Part shown: piece after piece, positions 11,975-26,900 of the stretch
Numbering within the stretch: position 1 is the stretch's first letter
Layout of the letters: the number at the start of each line of letters is the position of its first letter
From: Saturnia japonica
Lineage: Eukaryota > Arthropoda > Insecta > Lepidoptera > Saturniidae
Assembly (NCBI GenBank): GCA_033032175.1
Contig: CM065325.1
Location: forward strand, 7,158,930 to 7,222,929
Length of the DNA stretch: 64,000 nucleotides
Direction of reading: 5' to 3'
Notes under the pieces: generated by a model
Database searches by the model: none
The model's input: the letters and a program-made list of their open reading frames with translations, nothing else
What the model was told of the DNA's origin: nothing
Program-made: the position numbers and the translations under genes

Positions 11975-14900
11975 GTAAAGTATTTTTTAAATATTATTGG
12001 TGTCTTATTTAATAAATATAACAATATTTATTTGAATTAAATTATATTCAAATAAATAATGAACATAAAGATGATAGACACGTGTATTATATTTTATTAG
12101 TATGATAAATTATACTGTAGTTTGAAATAGTAAGTAAATAAAATCATTATTTATTAAAATAATATAATCGTTACGATATTACTTGAATAAGTATTTATTT
12201 ATTGTGAACCAAAATATTTCTACGAGAATAATATTTTTTTAATTAATAATATTATTTATAATTACTTATTTAATTTTCAGTTATATATCTTATTATTATA
12301 CTATTTATAGGTGATTAAAAATCTAATAACACTTTCAAAGTTAATTAAAGTAATACATTATGTGATATGCATCAAAACCAAGTTATTTTTTAATTGTTAC
12401 TCATAATACGAATTGAAGTTATTATTTACTTCTTTTCCTATAATTAAAGTTAAAACAGTTTTATATCTATGAGGAAATTTGTACTTAAGATACAAATTGT
12501 GACAGAGTTGTTAATTTCTTGCACGCAGCGGCGTGTGAGGAAAATGCTCGTGGAGGTGAAACGGGAAGCATTTCGCAACTAACCGGCCAGTATAATGTCT
12601 CTCCATGTTTGATATCTACTTGTGATTTGTGTACGTCTCCATTGACGAATTGATTTTTTTATACAAAAATAGGTGCCTGTCAGTTCGGACGCGCGACTGG
12701 AGTTTAGATGTACTTTATGAAAGATTTAGAAATTTAAATCATAACTATTACATTATTTCTCAAAAGTGTTTTCTCTGCCAACGTCAATTTCCGTTAATTC
12801 TGTATTAAAATTTATATATATATATTTATAATATAAATATCATCAGTTGATTCTAATGAAAATATATTCAAGGCGCCATCTATTAACAATCTGTTTAACT
12901 GACATGACAGCTGTTAGCTTCTTTACATTTTATAATTTGCGAAATATTCGCATGGGTCAGCTAGTTATTAATTTATTATATGATCTATACTTATATAAAA
13001 GATTAAAGAGTCGAAATCTGTACATTAAAGATATTTGAGAGAAAATAATACGGGGGCTTTAGAATCATGGACAGAACAAATTTCGATAGTTTTTGAAATT
13101 TTTGTCTGTCGGTATGTTTGAACGCCAAGCACGGACCGAATTTAATGAAACTTGGTATGATTGTAATTTATAGTCTGAATTTATATTTAGGATGTTTTTT
13201 TACACGTATGGATATTTGTATGATCTGTAAATTGCGTTTAGGTTATGAACATTTTGTAACATATTTAAAATATTTAGTGATACAAAGTGACAGTACCCTA
13301 TACCAAATAGGAGTTTTTTGGCGGGATCCTGAAGTGACATGTTGTGGTTTTTATTTTTAATTAATTTTATTTAGGTTTTTGACCCTATATTATGTAATAT
13401 TGGTGGCGTTTTGCGTGATATAGTTTGGTTTTTGTGCATAAATAAAGTGGATTATAAGTATAAACCAAGAGCATGCATTCTGGGATCCCACAAAAATTCC
13501 CTAGATCGTTCTTACAAGGCGGCCACCATCTAGTTGGACGCCACTTTGTATATGATGTATATTACTACGAAAGCTTGAAAACATTGACGCTGCAAAATTT
13601 TACTAAGACTTTAAAACATTGCCACTCAAAACCTTAACTTGTATATTGGAAAATGTTATGAAGGCTTAAAAACGTTGACACTGGCAAGTGCTTTTGCGGT
13701 GCCAAAACTAGAAGAAGAAGAAGTATACCAAATTATTTATCCTTAGATAATTAAAAAAAAAATCAATAGGTAAATCCAAACGTTTTTTATTTTCCATTAT
13801 ATGATAGATGGCGCTGTACGGCTTGGTTTAAATTATCAATTGATATTTATTGTCATAAATAAGTATATTATCTGTAAGCACGTATATTAATAACTAGTTG
13901 CGCCCGCGGCTTCGCCCGCGTGGTATTTTTCGTATATAACAAAATAGCTAAACAACTAAATAAAAACCTCTACTAACCTCAATCTCACTTTATTGCATTT
14001 GACCGGTATTAGAGCCTATGCACACGACGTTTTTCAGCCGATGTCGCGCGTTTTTGATGAGCGCATCCACTGCGCGTTTCATTAGCGTTTGTCTCGATAC
14101 AAACGCGAAGATACGTCGATACGGACGTACTGTAAACGCGCGTTGCTAAATTATTGATCGAAGCTGCCTACTAAGTCGTTCTACAGACACGATAATGCAA
14201 TTTGAATCGTATTTTGAAGGTGGTATGATAGCTGCAGCATTAAAATATATCTACAAAATGGTTATCATTGAAGGATGTTGACCGTCGAGATGGTGACCGT
14301 TTAGATGGTGATCGTTAAGATATTGACAGTTGAGCTGATTACGGTCGAGGTATTTAATACCGTCGACATAGTGACTGTTATATGGTGACAGTCGAGATCG
14401 TGATAGGTTTGGGTTATTATTACTATTTTTTAATGTTTTTAGATATATTTTAACGTTATTTTTTTTTATTTTCTACGTTAGATGTCTTGTTTGGTGTTTG
14501 CACTATCAACATTTTTATTAAATTACACTAAACAGACGTATATTATAAACCAGTATTATTATATACTTATATATTATATTATAATATATATAATATTATA
14601 TATAATACTATATAGTAAGAAATTTGTGTGACTCTGAGTAATGTATAAGTGTAATTAAGTAAGTATCATCGGAACTATATTTAAATCATAATTTATAATA
14701 TCATAATTTTGTTATAAAATATTTTTATATATTTGGAATTAACATTTACATCATCTATTTAGAGGTACTGTTGAAATCGATAAGTTAAAATGAATATAAG
14801 ATCTCATGTTATTTACACTGCTTACATTTAGAATCCTAATCTAGCCCCAGAAATAACTGTTTAATCTTTTATGACAAACATCAATATCAACGAAACAAAT

Positions 14901-17900
14901 AAACTAATTACCCTAATTAGCAAAATCAAGACAACTTTTAATAAAGAAAAATAGGTATATTAAATTTTTAAAACTAATTCTGAATCGTATTTATGAAAGA
15001 TAATGAAAACGAAGCGGTAGGGTAAATCAGGGGTAACTTTATTAATCGATACCTGTAGCATTCAGGTCGAAAATAAACCTACAGATTGATGATTTCACCT
15101 CAATACAATGTCATCAAAGTATGAAATTTTCATCAACAAATATCTGTTGAACGGGGACGCCCGGGGTCAAGATGAAAGGTCCTAAGGGTTCATTACCACT
15201 CCAGTAACGATATGTTTAAGTTTCAGCTTTACAACTCAAAACACAAAAAAGTTATGAAGAAAAGAAAATCCATTTTCATACATTTGAAATTTACAAGTCC
15301 ATATTATATGGTGTAGAAGGTAAAAATAAAGCTTGAAAATGCTAAATTATACAATGATATGACTGTTTTGACAAAACTGTATATGTACTTAAAACTATGA
15401 AATAACATATTTAATTTTTCTAAAATCCTATGAAAGGGAGGCTCCGATTTCAGTCCAATGTGCGCGCCGCGGTGGCGGTCGAATGTTTCGTCCAAAATAT
15501 GTATCTGTTATTTTTAAATGTAGACCGTTCCTGACAAAGAATAACTGTATTGTTTTCGACGTTTTCTTAGTAACAGCATCGACTGAAGGTACCAAGGAAA
15601 ATTTCGTGAATCATATCACCGCCTTCCGCCTAAAAACGAATAATTACAAACTTTATTAAATATCCATTAAATCATGAGCTGTGTTATAAAAGGAAGAGTT
15701 CTTTGAATGATTAGCTATTTCTTGAAACAAGCTTATCTTTGCTGTTATTACAACAATCTATAATTTATGGGTAAACCATATTGATTAGCGTCAATGTTAG
15801 TAACAAGCAATCAGAATACATTAATATATTGACAACTAGCTGTTCCCGTGGCTTCGCTCACATGGACTACAGAATGCCCTCGCGAATCTTGCTCCCCCGC
15901 TCCCAGCTATTACAGACAAAACTGCTTATTGTTGATGTTGCTTAAGATAAACGTATACGCTCGCTGACTTTTTTGTAGGGCTTTTTACTGCCTAAAATTA
16001 TGTAGTATATTAATTTGCTATACTCATATGGTTTACTCAGCCTAAGCCATTTAAGCGCCTGAATTGATTCACCATGACCAGTTTTTTAATTTGTGCGGAA
16101 TCCTAATTATTCTTCTAAAATAAAAGTAGCCTAAGTTATTTCCTGTAAATTCAGCTATCTACCAGTGAAAGTCTTGTCAAAATCGGTCCAACCGTTTCCG
16201 ATATTACCCGTAACAAACTGACAGACAGACAGAGAAAAAATTTTAAAATGAGTTTTTTGTTATAGGTATCGTATATACTTCATTTAGTAAAAAGCTGTTA
16301 TATTGACATTACAAACAGACACTTCAATTTTATTAATTGTAAAGGTTTCATATTTAACACGAGTACCAATTATGAGTGTCTAGGTATTTTAAAATATTCA
16401 TAAAACTCGTTGCACAGTTTGTGTTAAAAAGAAAAAACCTGTTCTAAATTCTGTCAAGGTAATTTTTATTTTGTTTTTATTACCTAAGTAAAATAGTTTA
16501 TGATTTATTTTACATGTATAAAACACGTAATGAGGAAATACGTATTAAGAATATTTCGATCTAGATATTTTTATTTACCATCAAGCCTTACCTTACCTTA
16601 GAATATAGGGGCCTGTAATGTTTTGTATTTACAATGATGAACAAGTTTAAGGAAATAAATTTTTGTTATTGTATTTAATTAATGTGTATAAAAACATCAT
16701 ATGCTAAAATTTACAATTTATAATAAGCTGCCGGGTATATTTAATTTAATTTAATATGATGTAATATTATTTAAAATTTGATTGAATTTATTATAAAGCG
16801 ACTTAAATTTATGAAGGGTTCATTTAATTATAATATGATATACTAATGCATTTATTATATAATGCTTCTGACTAGATAAGTTATGTGAAAATCCTGTGAC
16901 TTTGAAAACCTCAATATTTATGTAAAAGAAATTGATTAGGTACCTACCTGTTTCAAACGTAACGGACAATAGTACCTATAGCAAATTTGAAGTAAATTGT
17001 CGTAAATACAATTTTCTATTCAGTTGTAGAGAATTTTTTAAATTAAAATAATGATTACATACATAGTTATTAAATAATTGAGGTTGATATTCTAAAAATT
17101 ATTTCACTGATAGAAAGTTACATTACCTATCCCTGGGAGATATAGGTTATTGATTATTGTAATTAACTCAAATAAAGTCGAAGGCGGCTGCTACTCACAA
17201 ATGAAAGCCTCATTTAATTTTTCCTAATATATTTTATTTCTAGACATAATAATATAATATTCTATTTTATTTAAAATGATTTAACTAATCCATATAGTAT
17301 AAAATATTCACTTATTTTGCATAGAGCACAAAAATTTCGTAAACTTTATAGTGATAGATTTTTCTGTTGACAGTGACAAACTCGTAGTTGCTTGCTTATC
17401 TAACTTGGACCGTCATGTTTCAGTATCAGCTAACGTATGCGCTGTGTATTTAATCTATAGACCGGCCCGAATATAATGGCAGTTCACAAACTGCGTAAGT
17501 ACTCCATAAGGCTTCCTAAAATACCAATATTGAGCAGGAGCGGTTGAATAGTGAGTGAAGTAATAAGGATATAAAATAATCTTGTATTTAAATATCTTAA
17601 TATAATATTTGACATACGTCTTGAAGGTTAGTAGTATCAAGTAACTGCCCGTTGACAAGTACATCATCTGTCCACAGATTTAAGCCACTGTGTTTGAGCA
17701 TCCATCATTGATAATATTCATTATTCACGATTCGTGAGCGTGTGAATATAGTAATAAGATGTTATATGCCACAAAAAAAAAAACTAATCGAATTAAATCA
17801 CGATCAGGGAAAAATAACGAGTCGTCGATGTGTGAATGAGCCCTAAGCATTAGGACTGAGAACTTACGATTATTAAATAGTTGTGCAACGGAAACGTGTC

Positions 17901-20900
17901 TGAAGCTCTGTTGGGCAGTCGTGTCACGGACGCAAGTAATTGCTGAATGCGACTGTGATTTAAAGCAGTGTTTTATGGGAAAACGTCGAAGCCTAACAAT
18001 GCGGGTGACATGACACGAAAGGCATAGACTAATGCAGTATTATTTTAATAATCACTTTATAAACACGTTCTTTTGAAATAAAAATTTCTCATTTTTATTA
18101 AATTACTGTAACCTAAAATATAGCAACTAAGACATTAATACTGTGTATGACATGAGTAAATTTAATATAATTTTATATTTCCTATTGTACGAATATGTAT
18201 TGAAAACACCTATTCATGTAACTATTATATTTTTGATTATTTCTAACATTGATTTTTAAAATGATATCATTAGTATAGATTATTTATTTAAAGAAAGATT
18301 TATAGTTATTTGCAGTAGTTAATTAAGGGAATTTAAATGGAAGGAAGAAAGGTAGGGGACAGCGAAATGAATTTGGAAATTTATCTCAGCTTAGGACAGC
18401 CGGACTGGTGGCCTACAGAAAATTGTAGCCAAAATAATCTTGTGTTGTATTCTTGCGGTGAGTAGGGTTTACAGAGCTCTTTGGAGAAGGAGGGTTCAAG
18501 GTCAGCAACGCACTAGTGATATCTTTGGTGGGTGGGCCCATCAGGTGGGCCGTACGCTTTTGTGACACCTTAATCTTATAAAAAACCTATGTTATTTTTA
18601 TATTTTTTCTCAATTTTATTGTATAAATTCAGTTTAATTGTTTCTTGTTTAACTATAGCTCAACTTTGAATTACAAAATGGTTGTGATAACATACTGTTT
18701 TTGTAATGTACATAATCAAAATAAAGACATAGGTTCATACAAAGCACAATCAGGGAACAATGAAATCGTGTTGCACGATTCACGCTGTCCTCGTAGATAA
18801 TTCTTGTTTCCAAGTTTATTCAATGCCTCATAAATTCATCTACTATATTTTCATATTTTGGTAAATATTTATAAATAAAAATGAAATACTGTTTGTTGTT
18901 ACGATACAAAACTTGAGAACGGCTCGACGGATTTGGCTATTTTTTTTTTGTTTTAAAATATTCGTAATAGTCTGAATTAGATTTTTATGGAAAGAGAAAT
19001 TGGAAAAGTTTCCCGGAAAACTTTCAAATGCGGGAAATCTGAACGTACTTTTTTTCTATCGAAGTTTTGTATGAACTCAAGACCATAATTTGGGATTCCA
19101 AGTATGGATATGCGTAGTCCTTTTTGTTTTACCTTTAAAGTATAAGTTATTTGAAGAAAAAACGGGATAGGTGGCGATGTGGTTATGTTATTGACTATTG
19201 CGAAGGGCAGAACAACGTCTGCCGGGCTAGCTAATTAATAATATTTAGGAGACATATATAACCTTTAAATAATTTAAGTAAGTATGGTAGCCAAATGGCT
19301 CATGAAAGAATTATTATGTAAGTACTCAAATATAAAACTAAAGTCATGTTCAAGCAAGAAAATGTATCGTTTACTTGAACTGTATAGGTACAGGAATAAA
19401 GAATACAGGAATCTGAAAAAAAAATGTTACATAATAAGAAATTATGGGTCTGTAGTAGCGTGTTCGGACACCGCATCGATCGACGTGAGTTCGAATCCCT
19501 GTAATGAGTCTGAGCTTTCGCTGAAGGAAAACATCGTCATGAAACCATAGCACTTTGGCAGGACATTTATTAATGCCCGCCTGGCTATCTACTACCATCA
19601 ACTTGAATTTTTTTCGCCAAACACCTATAGTTGTGTTTCGTACTTGAGAGCCAGTCTTCCACTAGGCGTAGTGTGTTACCATTTTGGGCTACATAACTTA
19701 CATCATCACTTAACATTAGACGAGATTATGGCTTTTGGCTAATAAAAAAAAAGAAATATAATCCTCCTATTATTAAAAAAAGACTTGTCAGATATCCAGT
19801 ACGTCTAGAACATAGATCAATGTGGTCTAAAAGCATGAAATTTTGCACAGAAGTTCCCTATTTAACATTGATGAGTACTAAGAAAGCGTTCCTGAAAATT
19901 CATCGTCGAAATGGGTTGAAAGTAGGTGCTTCCTGAGATGTTACCGATGGGAAATCCCATGGGACACGCGGCTAATAATTAATAAAATTATATAAAGCAA
20001 TCGATATCAAGTCTTCAAAGACAATTTGATCTGTTTAGTTGAAATAACTGGCGGTCGATTTGCAAGGCTATTCCGTTCTCCTTGTACATAGAATTATGTA
20101 GATATTATACCGGTTATTGGTTAAATACTTAAACAAATGATTTAAACTATTATAAATGTAGTTAAAGCTTGTTAAACTATTCTTGCGGTTTGTTTCTTAC
20201 TTCAGTAATAATTTTAACTGGTTATAGTGGTACAATGTAAAACTTGTTTTGTGTTTGGTTCAACGTTACGTGTTAAAAATCATTTTTCTATTCTGCTATC
20301 ATCACGTCATGCCTCATAGTATGTGTAGGTGTGTTTGTAAGGTTAATTATAGATTTATTCATAAATTATAATTGTAACGTTTTTTTTTTCAATTCAACTA
20401 ACGAGCAAATACTGATTATATATAGTACTGATATTATAAAGTTCAAGAGATTGTTTGTTTGAACGCGCTAATCTCTGGATTCTGTGCTGCCAGTTAGGTT
20501 TGAAAAAATCTTATTCCATTTTTTAGTCGCTTTCAGACGCTTTCTGCCCTTTTCGTTAGTTACTAACTCGACCAAAGAGCCATCTATAGAGTTGTAACTT
20601 ATCTATAACCATCGTTGTATGAGCTCATTAAGTCAAGTCGTTCAAAAGTTACACGATCACTATCAAACGCCTACAAGATTTTTATGTCTATATCAATAAA
20701 ATGACAGAGATTTGCCGTTGTGCGCGCATCACGCAAAAACTACTGGATACATTTTGATAAAAAATAATTTGTTTTAATCCTCAGATAATTGGTCCTTATC
20801 TAAAAACATAATTATGACATCTTAATTCAATAAAAAGTTATTAAAGTTTTAAGAAACTACAATTTTTATAAGCTGGTATAAGATATACTGAAAAAGGTTA

Positions 20901-23900
20901 TATACCTTAAAGTTACGACACTAAGGAGCGGAGCGGTAACCAAGAACGTCAAGTAATCTGGCAAGTAGACAAGTACGGGAAGTGAGAATAGCGATAGGCT
21001 ACACGGACGCGTTGGCGCATGGCGCGTGGCGACGCGGTGGAAATTTAACTTGGGTGAAACCGCGAGGCACATCAAATATATTATAAAGATAGTGCAACCC
21101 GCATTACGCAAAATAAGAATGGTGTTAACGATCATGGAAATGTTGTACGGCATGTAAATATTAAATTACATGCCTTTTACTAAAGACAAATTGAAGTAGG
21201 TATTTATAAAGCTATGCACGTACCTACCTAATAACAAATAATAAAACTCTATGTGATTATGGAGGAAGAAATAAACCGCAAAGCTGTTATGTTTTTGTCC
21301 ATCTTTAATTACCCGATTGCGAAAAAGGAGGGTTATGTTTTTCGAGCGTATGTGTGTAAGTATGTATATATATATATATATTTCTTTGGCACGCTCTGTA
21401 GCCTAAAGGGTTTTATGGATTTTAGCATAAGAGGTATCGTTAGATTCGTCTTCATTGTGGGAGTGACATAGGTTATATAATATTTATGTACGACGTTTGG
21501 CGCATTGGTGTTTCCTTATTTTCTTCTTACAAACTTTCTATTTTCTTCCCTTGAAGTTTTATTTTCGCTACAAAAAGTAGCATGTCCTTTCCTAAGGTCC
21601 AATCTATCTCTATACCAGAATTCATCAAAATTAGTTCAGCAGTTTAAGCGTGAAAACGTAGCAGACAGACAGACAGAGTTACTTTCACATTTATAATATT
21701 ACTATGGATTAGTAGTAGTTTTTATGCACAGATTTACGTTTTTCTTAAATCTGTGTTTTTATGTAGAAAATATTATTGGCAAATATTGTAAACTAAATTG
21801 ACCGATACCGATATTTTAAACAAGTTTTGTCTAGGAATCGCTTTGCTTCGGTTTTTGACTGTGACCATACACCGAAGATCCGCCGAAGTGGCTCGTTTTA
21901 TTTTGTAGGGGCAGTTTGCTGGTTCTCACATCACACGGGTTACTTGATTACAAATAAAAGAATAGACAAGATAAACAGTTTTTTTTTTACAAAACTTACA
22001 ATTATTTTTTATAAAAGCTACGGATGGTGTGTTTCTTAATGATTGACAGTGCGGTACGAAGCTAAGCACGGGACCGGCCGTACTAGTATTTGAATTGTAC
22101 TGTACTATCGCAAAGTTTAGTAATTTTGATTAACCAAAATGACATAAAACATTGATTAGTAGGAGTCATGTGATAAGAAGTATTTATAATCTGCTGTAAT
22201 TCTATATCGGTTGAAACTTGAAGTAAATATAGCATGGTGGTATCGTGTACGGACTCCGCATCGATCGACATGAGTTCGACTTCCTGCAATGAGTCAGAGT
22301 TTTCAATGAAGGAAAACGTCGTGATGAAATCATAGCACCGTGGTAGGGTATTTTCTAATATCCGACTGGCTGGTTACCACTCTCAAGTTGAAAATCTGTA
22401 TCCAGACACCTACATTTGAGAGTCAGTCTACCCAATTAGGCTTAGCGTGTTAACATTTTAAGTTTAAACGGTCAGGTGAGATAAAAAAAAACAATTTATT
22501 TAATTTACGCCCTAAGAAGGCACGTATAAACGTCAAAACACTACTATTGGTTCGGAAAACATCCCCTTCATCGAGAACAACCAGCAAGAAACTCGATCGG
22601 GTTTATCTTTTTTTTTATCATGCCATTTCCATAATGTTAACATAATACAACAATATATAGTATAATATAACCATATTAATAATTGTGCCTAAACACTAAA
22701 CCTATAAAGAACAATAAAAAAGGAAAAATATAACGTAGTATATAGTAGTTTATTAAAAGATTTGTTATATAATTCTTTGGAAAGTTTCTTTAAATTACCA
22801 TGAATCGAGGAACTTTATAACCTTTGACTATACATATAACGTGATATAATGTAATACTAACATGGTATATAATATTATTATTTGTTTTCTTTTAGCACGC
22901 TTCACGTGCGTGTATCGTGGGTGGTGGATTTGCTGGCTTGGCCACAGCTCGACACATGAAAGATTACGGAGTCAACTTTAAACTCTTTGAAGCCAGTAAG
23001 GAAATCGGCGGTACTTGGAGATTTGACCCTCACGTAGGTACGGATGAGGATGGCCTGCCGCTGTTCACGAGCATGTATAAAAATTTAAGGTTTGTGATTA
23101 TTTTTAACCGACTGCAAAAAAGGAGGTTATCCATTTGACACATATGTATGTAATATTATTTTAACTGCAGTATTTTCAAATACTATAATAATCTATTAGA
23201 GCTTCCAAACAAACATACAAAATTTTATAGGTGTATGTATATAATATACGTGTTTGTCCACGCATTTCTCCGAAACTATTTATCGGATTGTGACCGTTCT
23301 GTTTTATTGGCTTATATTTAGCTCAACTTGGGGGACAGTGCATGTTTCATCAAAATTGGTTCATTAGTTTTCATGATATAGATTAATAAATGGCCTGGCT
23401 TATTGATTCGAGCTACGGGACTGGTGTCAAAGGAAGAGCATCTCAAAACCTTTGATAATATTAATTAAATAGGAGTAAATTCGAAATAATTGTACGTAAA
23501 GCTGTAGGTACACATTTGATTCGAGTTCGATTGATTGAAATTCGAATGGATTTCTAGAAATACAATACTAATTAAAAATATATCATTATTCTATGCGCTT
23601 TATCTAAGAATACAAAACAAATACAAGAGTAATGGAAAATACTATTAAAATTCAATAATGCGGAATTAACAAAGTAGCTCCTTTAATTATATAAACGTCT
23701 ATATCCTAGTATATCCTAGTACGGCATTTCAAACGAGTATTAGTATTAGTAATAAGTATTAAACACTTCGCTTAAAACCGCCGTCAGTAAGTTAAGTACA
23801 CTACAGAGTAGGCATAGACGTATTTTTGCCCTAGAAATTATAATTATAAATGGCGTTTTGTGTAATTAAACTTTGCAAAAACTAATCCCTAAAAATATAA

Positions 23901-26900
23901 GGATAATAAGGGTTCATTCCATATAGTAAGCATTGTGATTTCATATATATTGTATAAGTCACATAAATTCATATAAACAAATATAATTTTTTCATAAAAG
24001 TGAAGATGCCATTTCTTGTCAGTGTTGCTGTTATAAATGCATTGAAATTCCCTCTGACGGTAGTTTAAATTATAACAATATAATATAATATATTTTAATG
24101 TATAATATAAATACTATTCGACTATACATACTGTACCTATAGGTTGAAATTACGTGGATAAATGTACTTTTGGAGTAATTGCCTATGTCGGTAGGCGGTG
24201 ATAGGAACTTCACACTGCCTTAACGTAAAACCATTGAGTTTGTGCTCGTTAGGTTAGTTTCGATGAGTACCTAGTTGGTTGGTATTTGATAAGGGTTTTA
24301 TGATGGAGCCAGAAATTGGTTACAGGAACTCCTCAATACCGTACCGCAAGAACATTGAGTTTGTACTCATTGGGTTCGTGTCGATGAGTAGTTGGTTGGC
24401 ACTACCTGATCAGGGTCTTATGATGGAGCCAGGAACTCCTCAATGCCTTAACGCAAAAACATTGAGTTTGTACTCCTTAGGTTCGTCTCGATGAGTAGTA
24501 GGCTGAAAGTAGCTGAATGGAAACATATTTTTTTGGAAATCTATATCAGTTTAACAATATATATGTTTTAAGACCTCTCGGAGATCCAGTACTTGCTAAT
24601 CGTTTCGTCGATTCACTGGTTCGTCTCGATAACCAAAACCGCAAACAGATGAATACGCGTTTGTCCAAGTTCGGTGAAGCTGTAAAAGCCGCAGCGGCTT
24701 CAGGGCCCCTAAGGGTAACAGTGTAGTCAGATCTAAAAAAAAATACGCGTTTGTTCGTCGCGCGGAGCGTACAAGTATTTGAATAACGACAAAAACGACA
24801 CTAAAAAATATATTGCTAATTTCCTGTTCGCCACAAATATCCTGTTAATTGTTAATGCATTAATAGATAGTCTCAATAGCTATCCTTCTTTAATCCTGCT
24901 ACAAACAGTAATGTCATCGGTCTCAAGGCGACACGGTATCTAGACGTTTATATAATCAAAGCTCAAAAATTTTTTGGTGAAATTCCAATGAATGCAAGAT
25001 AACTAAAAATTACTTTTTTGTTTAATTAACAGTTTTGCAAGTATTCTATAAGATTTACGGTAAATATGCTAATTACTAAATAATATAATAATGGATATCA
25101 GTCTGTATGTGGCCCACTGCTGGGCAAAGACCTCTTACCGATAGAAGATAACGGGCTTATCACTACGCCAGTCTACGACATATTGGCAATTTCAAAAGCC
25201 GAGAAATCCACAGTTCCATATTTTTCTCACATACGGTGGTGGTACTACAAAGAACATTTCTAAAATGTTCAGGTTTCCTCACGATGTTTTCCTTCACCGT
25301 TAGCCGGCAGTGTTAAGTACTGTATTACCAAAATCAAATTAGTAGAATTCTGAAAATTTTGTTGTTACATGCCGGGGTTCGAATTTGCGGACATTGAATA
25401 GACATTCCGTCTGCCTATAACATTCGATGATTACGAAGAATAAAATAAAATTATTATGGATTTGATATACATGTCTTTGTTTAACGATTTCGAAAATATG
25501 CTCTGGTAAGTTATACAAGCAATGAAATGAAAATGTATAAAAATAAAAACCACTCTGTTTTGTTCTGTTTGGTTTGCGTAAAAAAGTTACCTTACAAGAC
25601 AGTTTTTAACAAAAAAAGAAAACCGACTTCAATAATTTTCAAGAGTTCTCTGGTGTAGATGAAGGTCCAATGCCAATAACATAAAATGGTACAAATAAAC
25701 AAAGAAATGGCTGATCAGATCATCCATAAAAAATATACATTAGAATTGAGTAACCTCTCGTCTTTTGTTGAAATCGGTTAACAATCTAATTAATGTAAAT
25801 ATTAGTAACATACGATAATAATATGTCAAAAAACTACATTATATATCTCATTAATATGCTTAAATTAACATCCGTTAGCATTCTGATGCATTATTATTAT
25901 AATAAATGCGAAATTATTGTAAGTTTATTACTAAAACATACTGAGATAGGTCAACGGATTTGGATGTTTAGCAGTAAAGTAAATTACGTTTCAAAATACA
26001 TACTTACCGTATACTGTCTGGGCTAATTTTTTTATTAAGTCCACATAATTAAGGGTTAAACCTTCGTTAATTCTATTATTTTGTTTATAAATAGATAAAG
26101 TTGGGACTGACCAGCTACTTTTTAGGAGGTGAATTTCAATTTTAGTCTACACATTACTATTTATCTACCACTACCACTTCCTTTCGAGGCTGTCGGTAAC
26201 TCGGCCGAGTGTAGAAGTATAATGTCTTCATCACATGGTAGCCAGGATCCTATCTATCTTTACTACAGTCTAAAATGCAAAAACTAGTTTATAGTAATAA
26301 GTATTGAATAAAAATATAAATAAAAGTATATAGTATTTTTTTTTAAATGATTACAGCGCTACGATTTGTCAAAAATGCATTACTTATAAGATATATCTCA
26401 ATATAAATGGTAATGTGGGCCTTTTTGTGTAAATTAGGTATATTTAAACATATCAAGGTATATGATTGTGTTACCTAAATAAATAAGAAACTTATATCGA
26501 ATTCGTTTCAATATAGAAAATACTTTGTAATATGTACTCGATCACTAAAAACGGATTTTTTTAAATCACCTCTAAGGCGGTAGCATAGAATGATTCCTAA
26601 AATGTTTCTGATGGCATATTGTATCATAAAAAAGGTATTATTTAATAAAAATTAAAGAACAATAACACGTCGCATATTATTACTCAATATACATAGCCCG
26701 AAGAGGAAATCGATGACTATATGATTTTAAAAAGTAGCAGTCCTTGTACATTATACAATAAATAGGTACCTACTTCAGACGAAAGATACGATATTATAAA
26801 ATTCTGTTAAAACAGATGCGTTTTTAGAAACTGCTCCGATTTAGAAGGTCATATCATTGAGAATTCATTTGAGCATTTAGACCATACAAATAAATACTTA

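Larger units (their letters stand above)
11975..22895 (+). other. intron 1 of FMO gene 1 (10.9 kb), repeat-filled
   Basis: Bounded by gtaaag and ttttag. It contains no supported genes, only repeats: LINE-like fragments, two tRNA-like SINE copies, a family B copy, a minisatellite and AT-rich palindromes, each listed separately. Short open frames in it (for example 12847-13360 and 21253-21696) are uncharacterised and look like chance. Confidence 0.6.

Noticed and set aside
13118..13360. 80-codon open frame at 13118-13360
   Set aside because: It lies in a dispersed LINE-like repeat and has no conserved motif; probably chance.
19488..19505. True tRNA gene at the B-box-like sequence
   Set aside because: No cloverleaf or acceptor stem could be drawn, and the same sequence recurs as a SINE.
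19284..19601. Open frames at 19284-19550 (+) and 19371-19601 (-)
   Set aside because: They cover the tRNA-derived SINE and have no protein character.
22862..22895. ATG at 22862 as a start for FMO gene 1
   Set aside because: It is out of frame with the FMO exon, and the following bases are a polypyrimidine tract with a splice acceptor.
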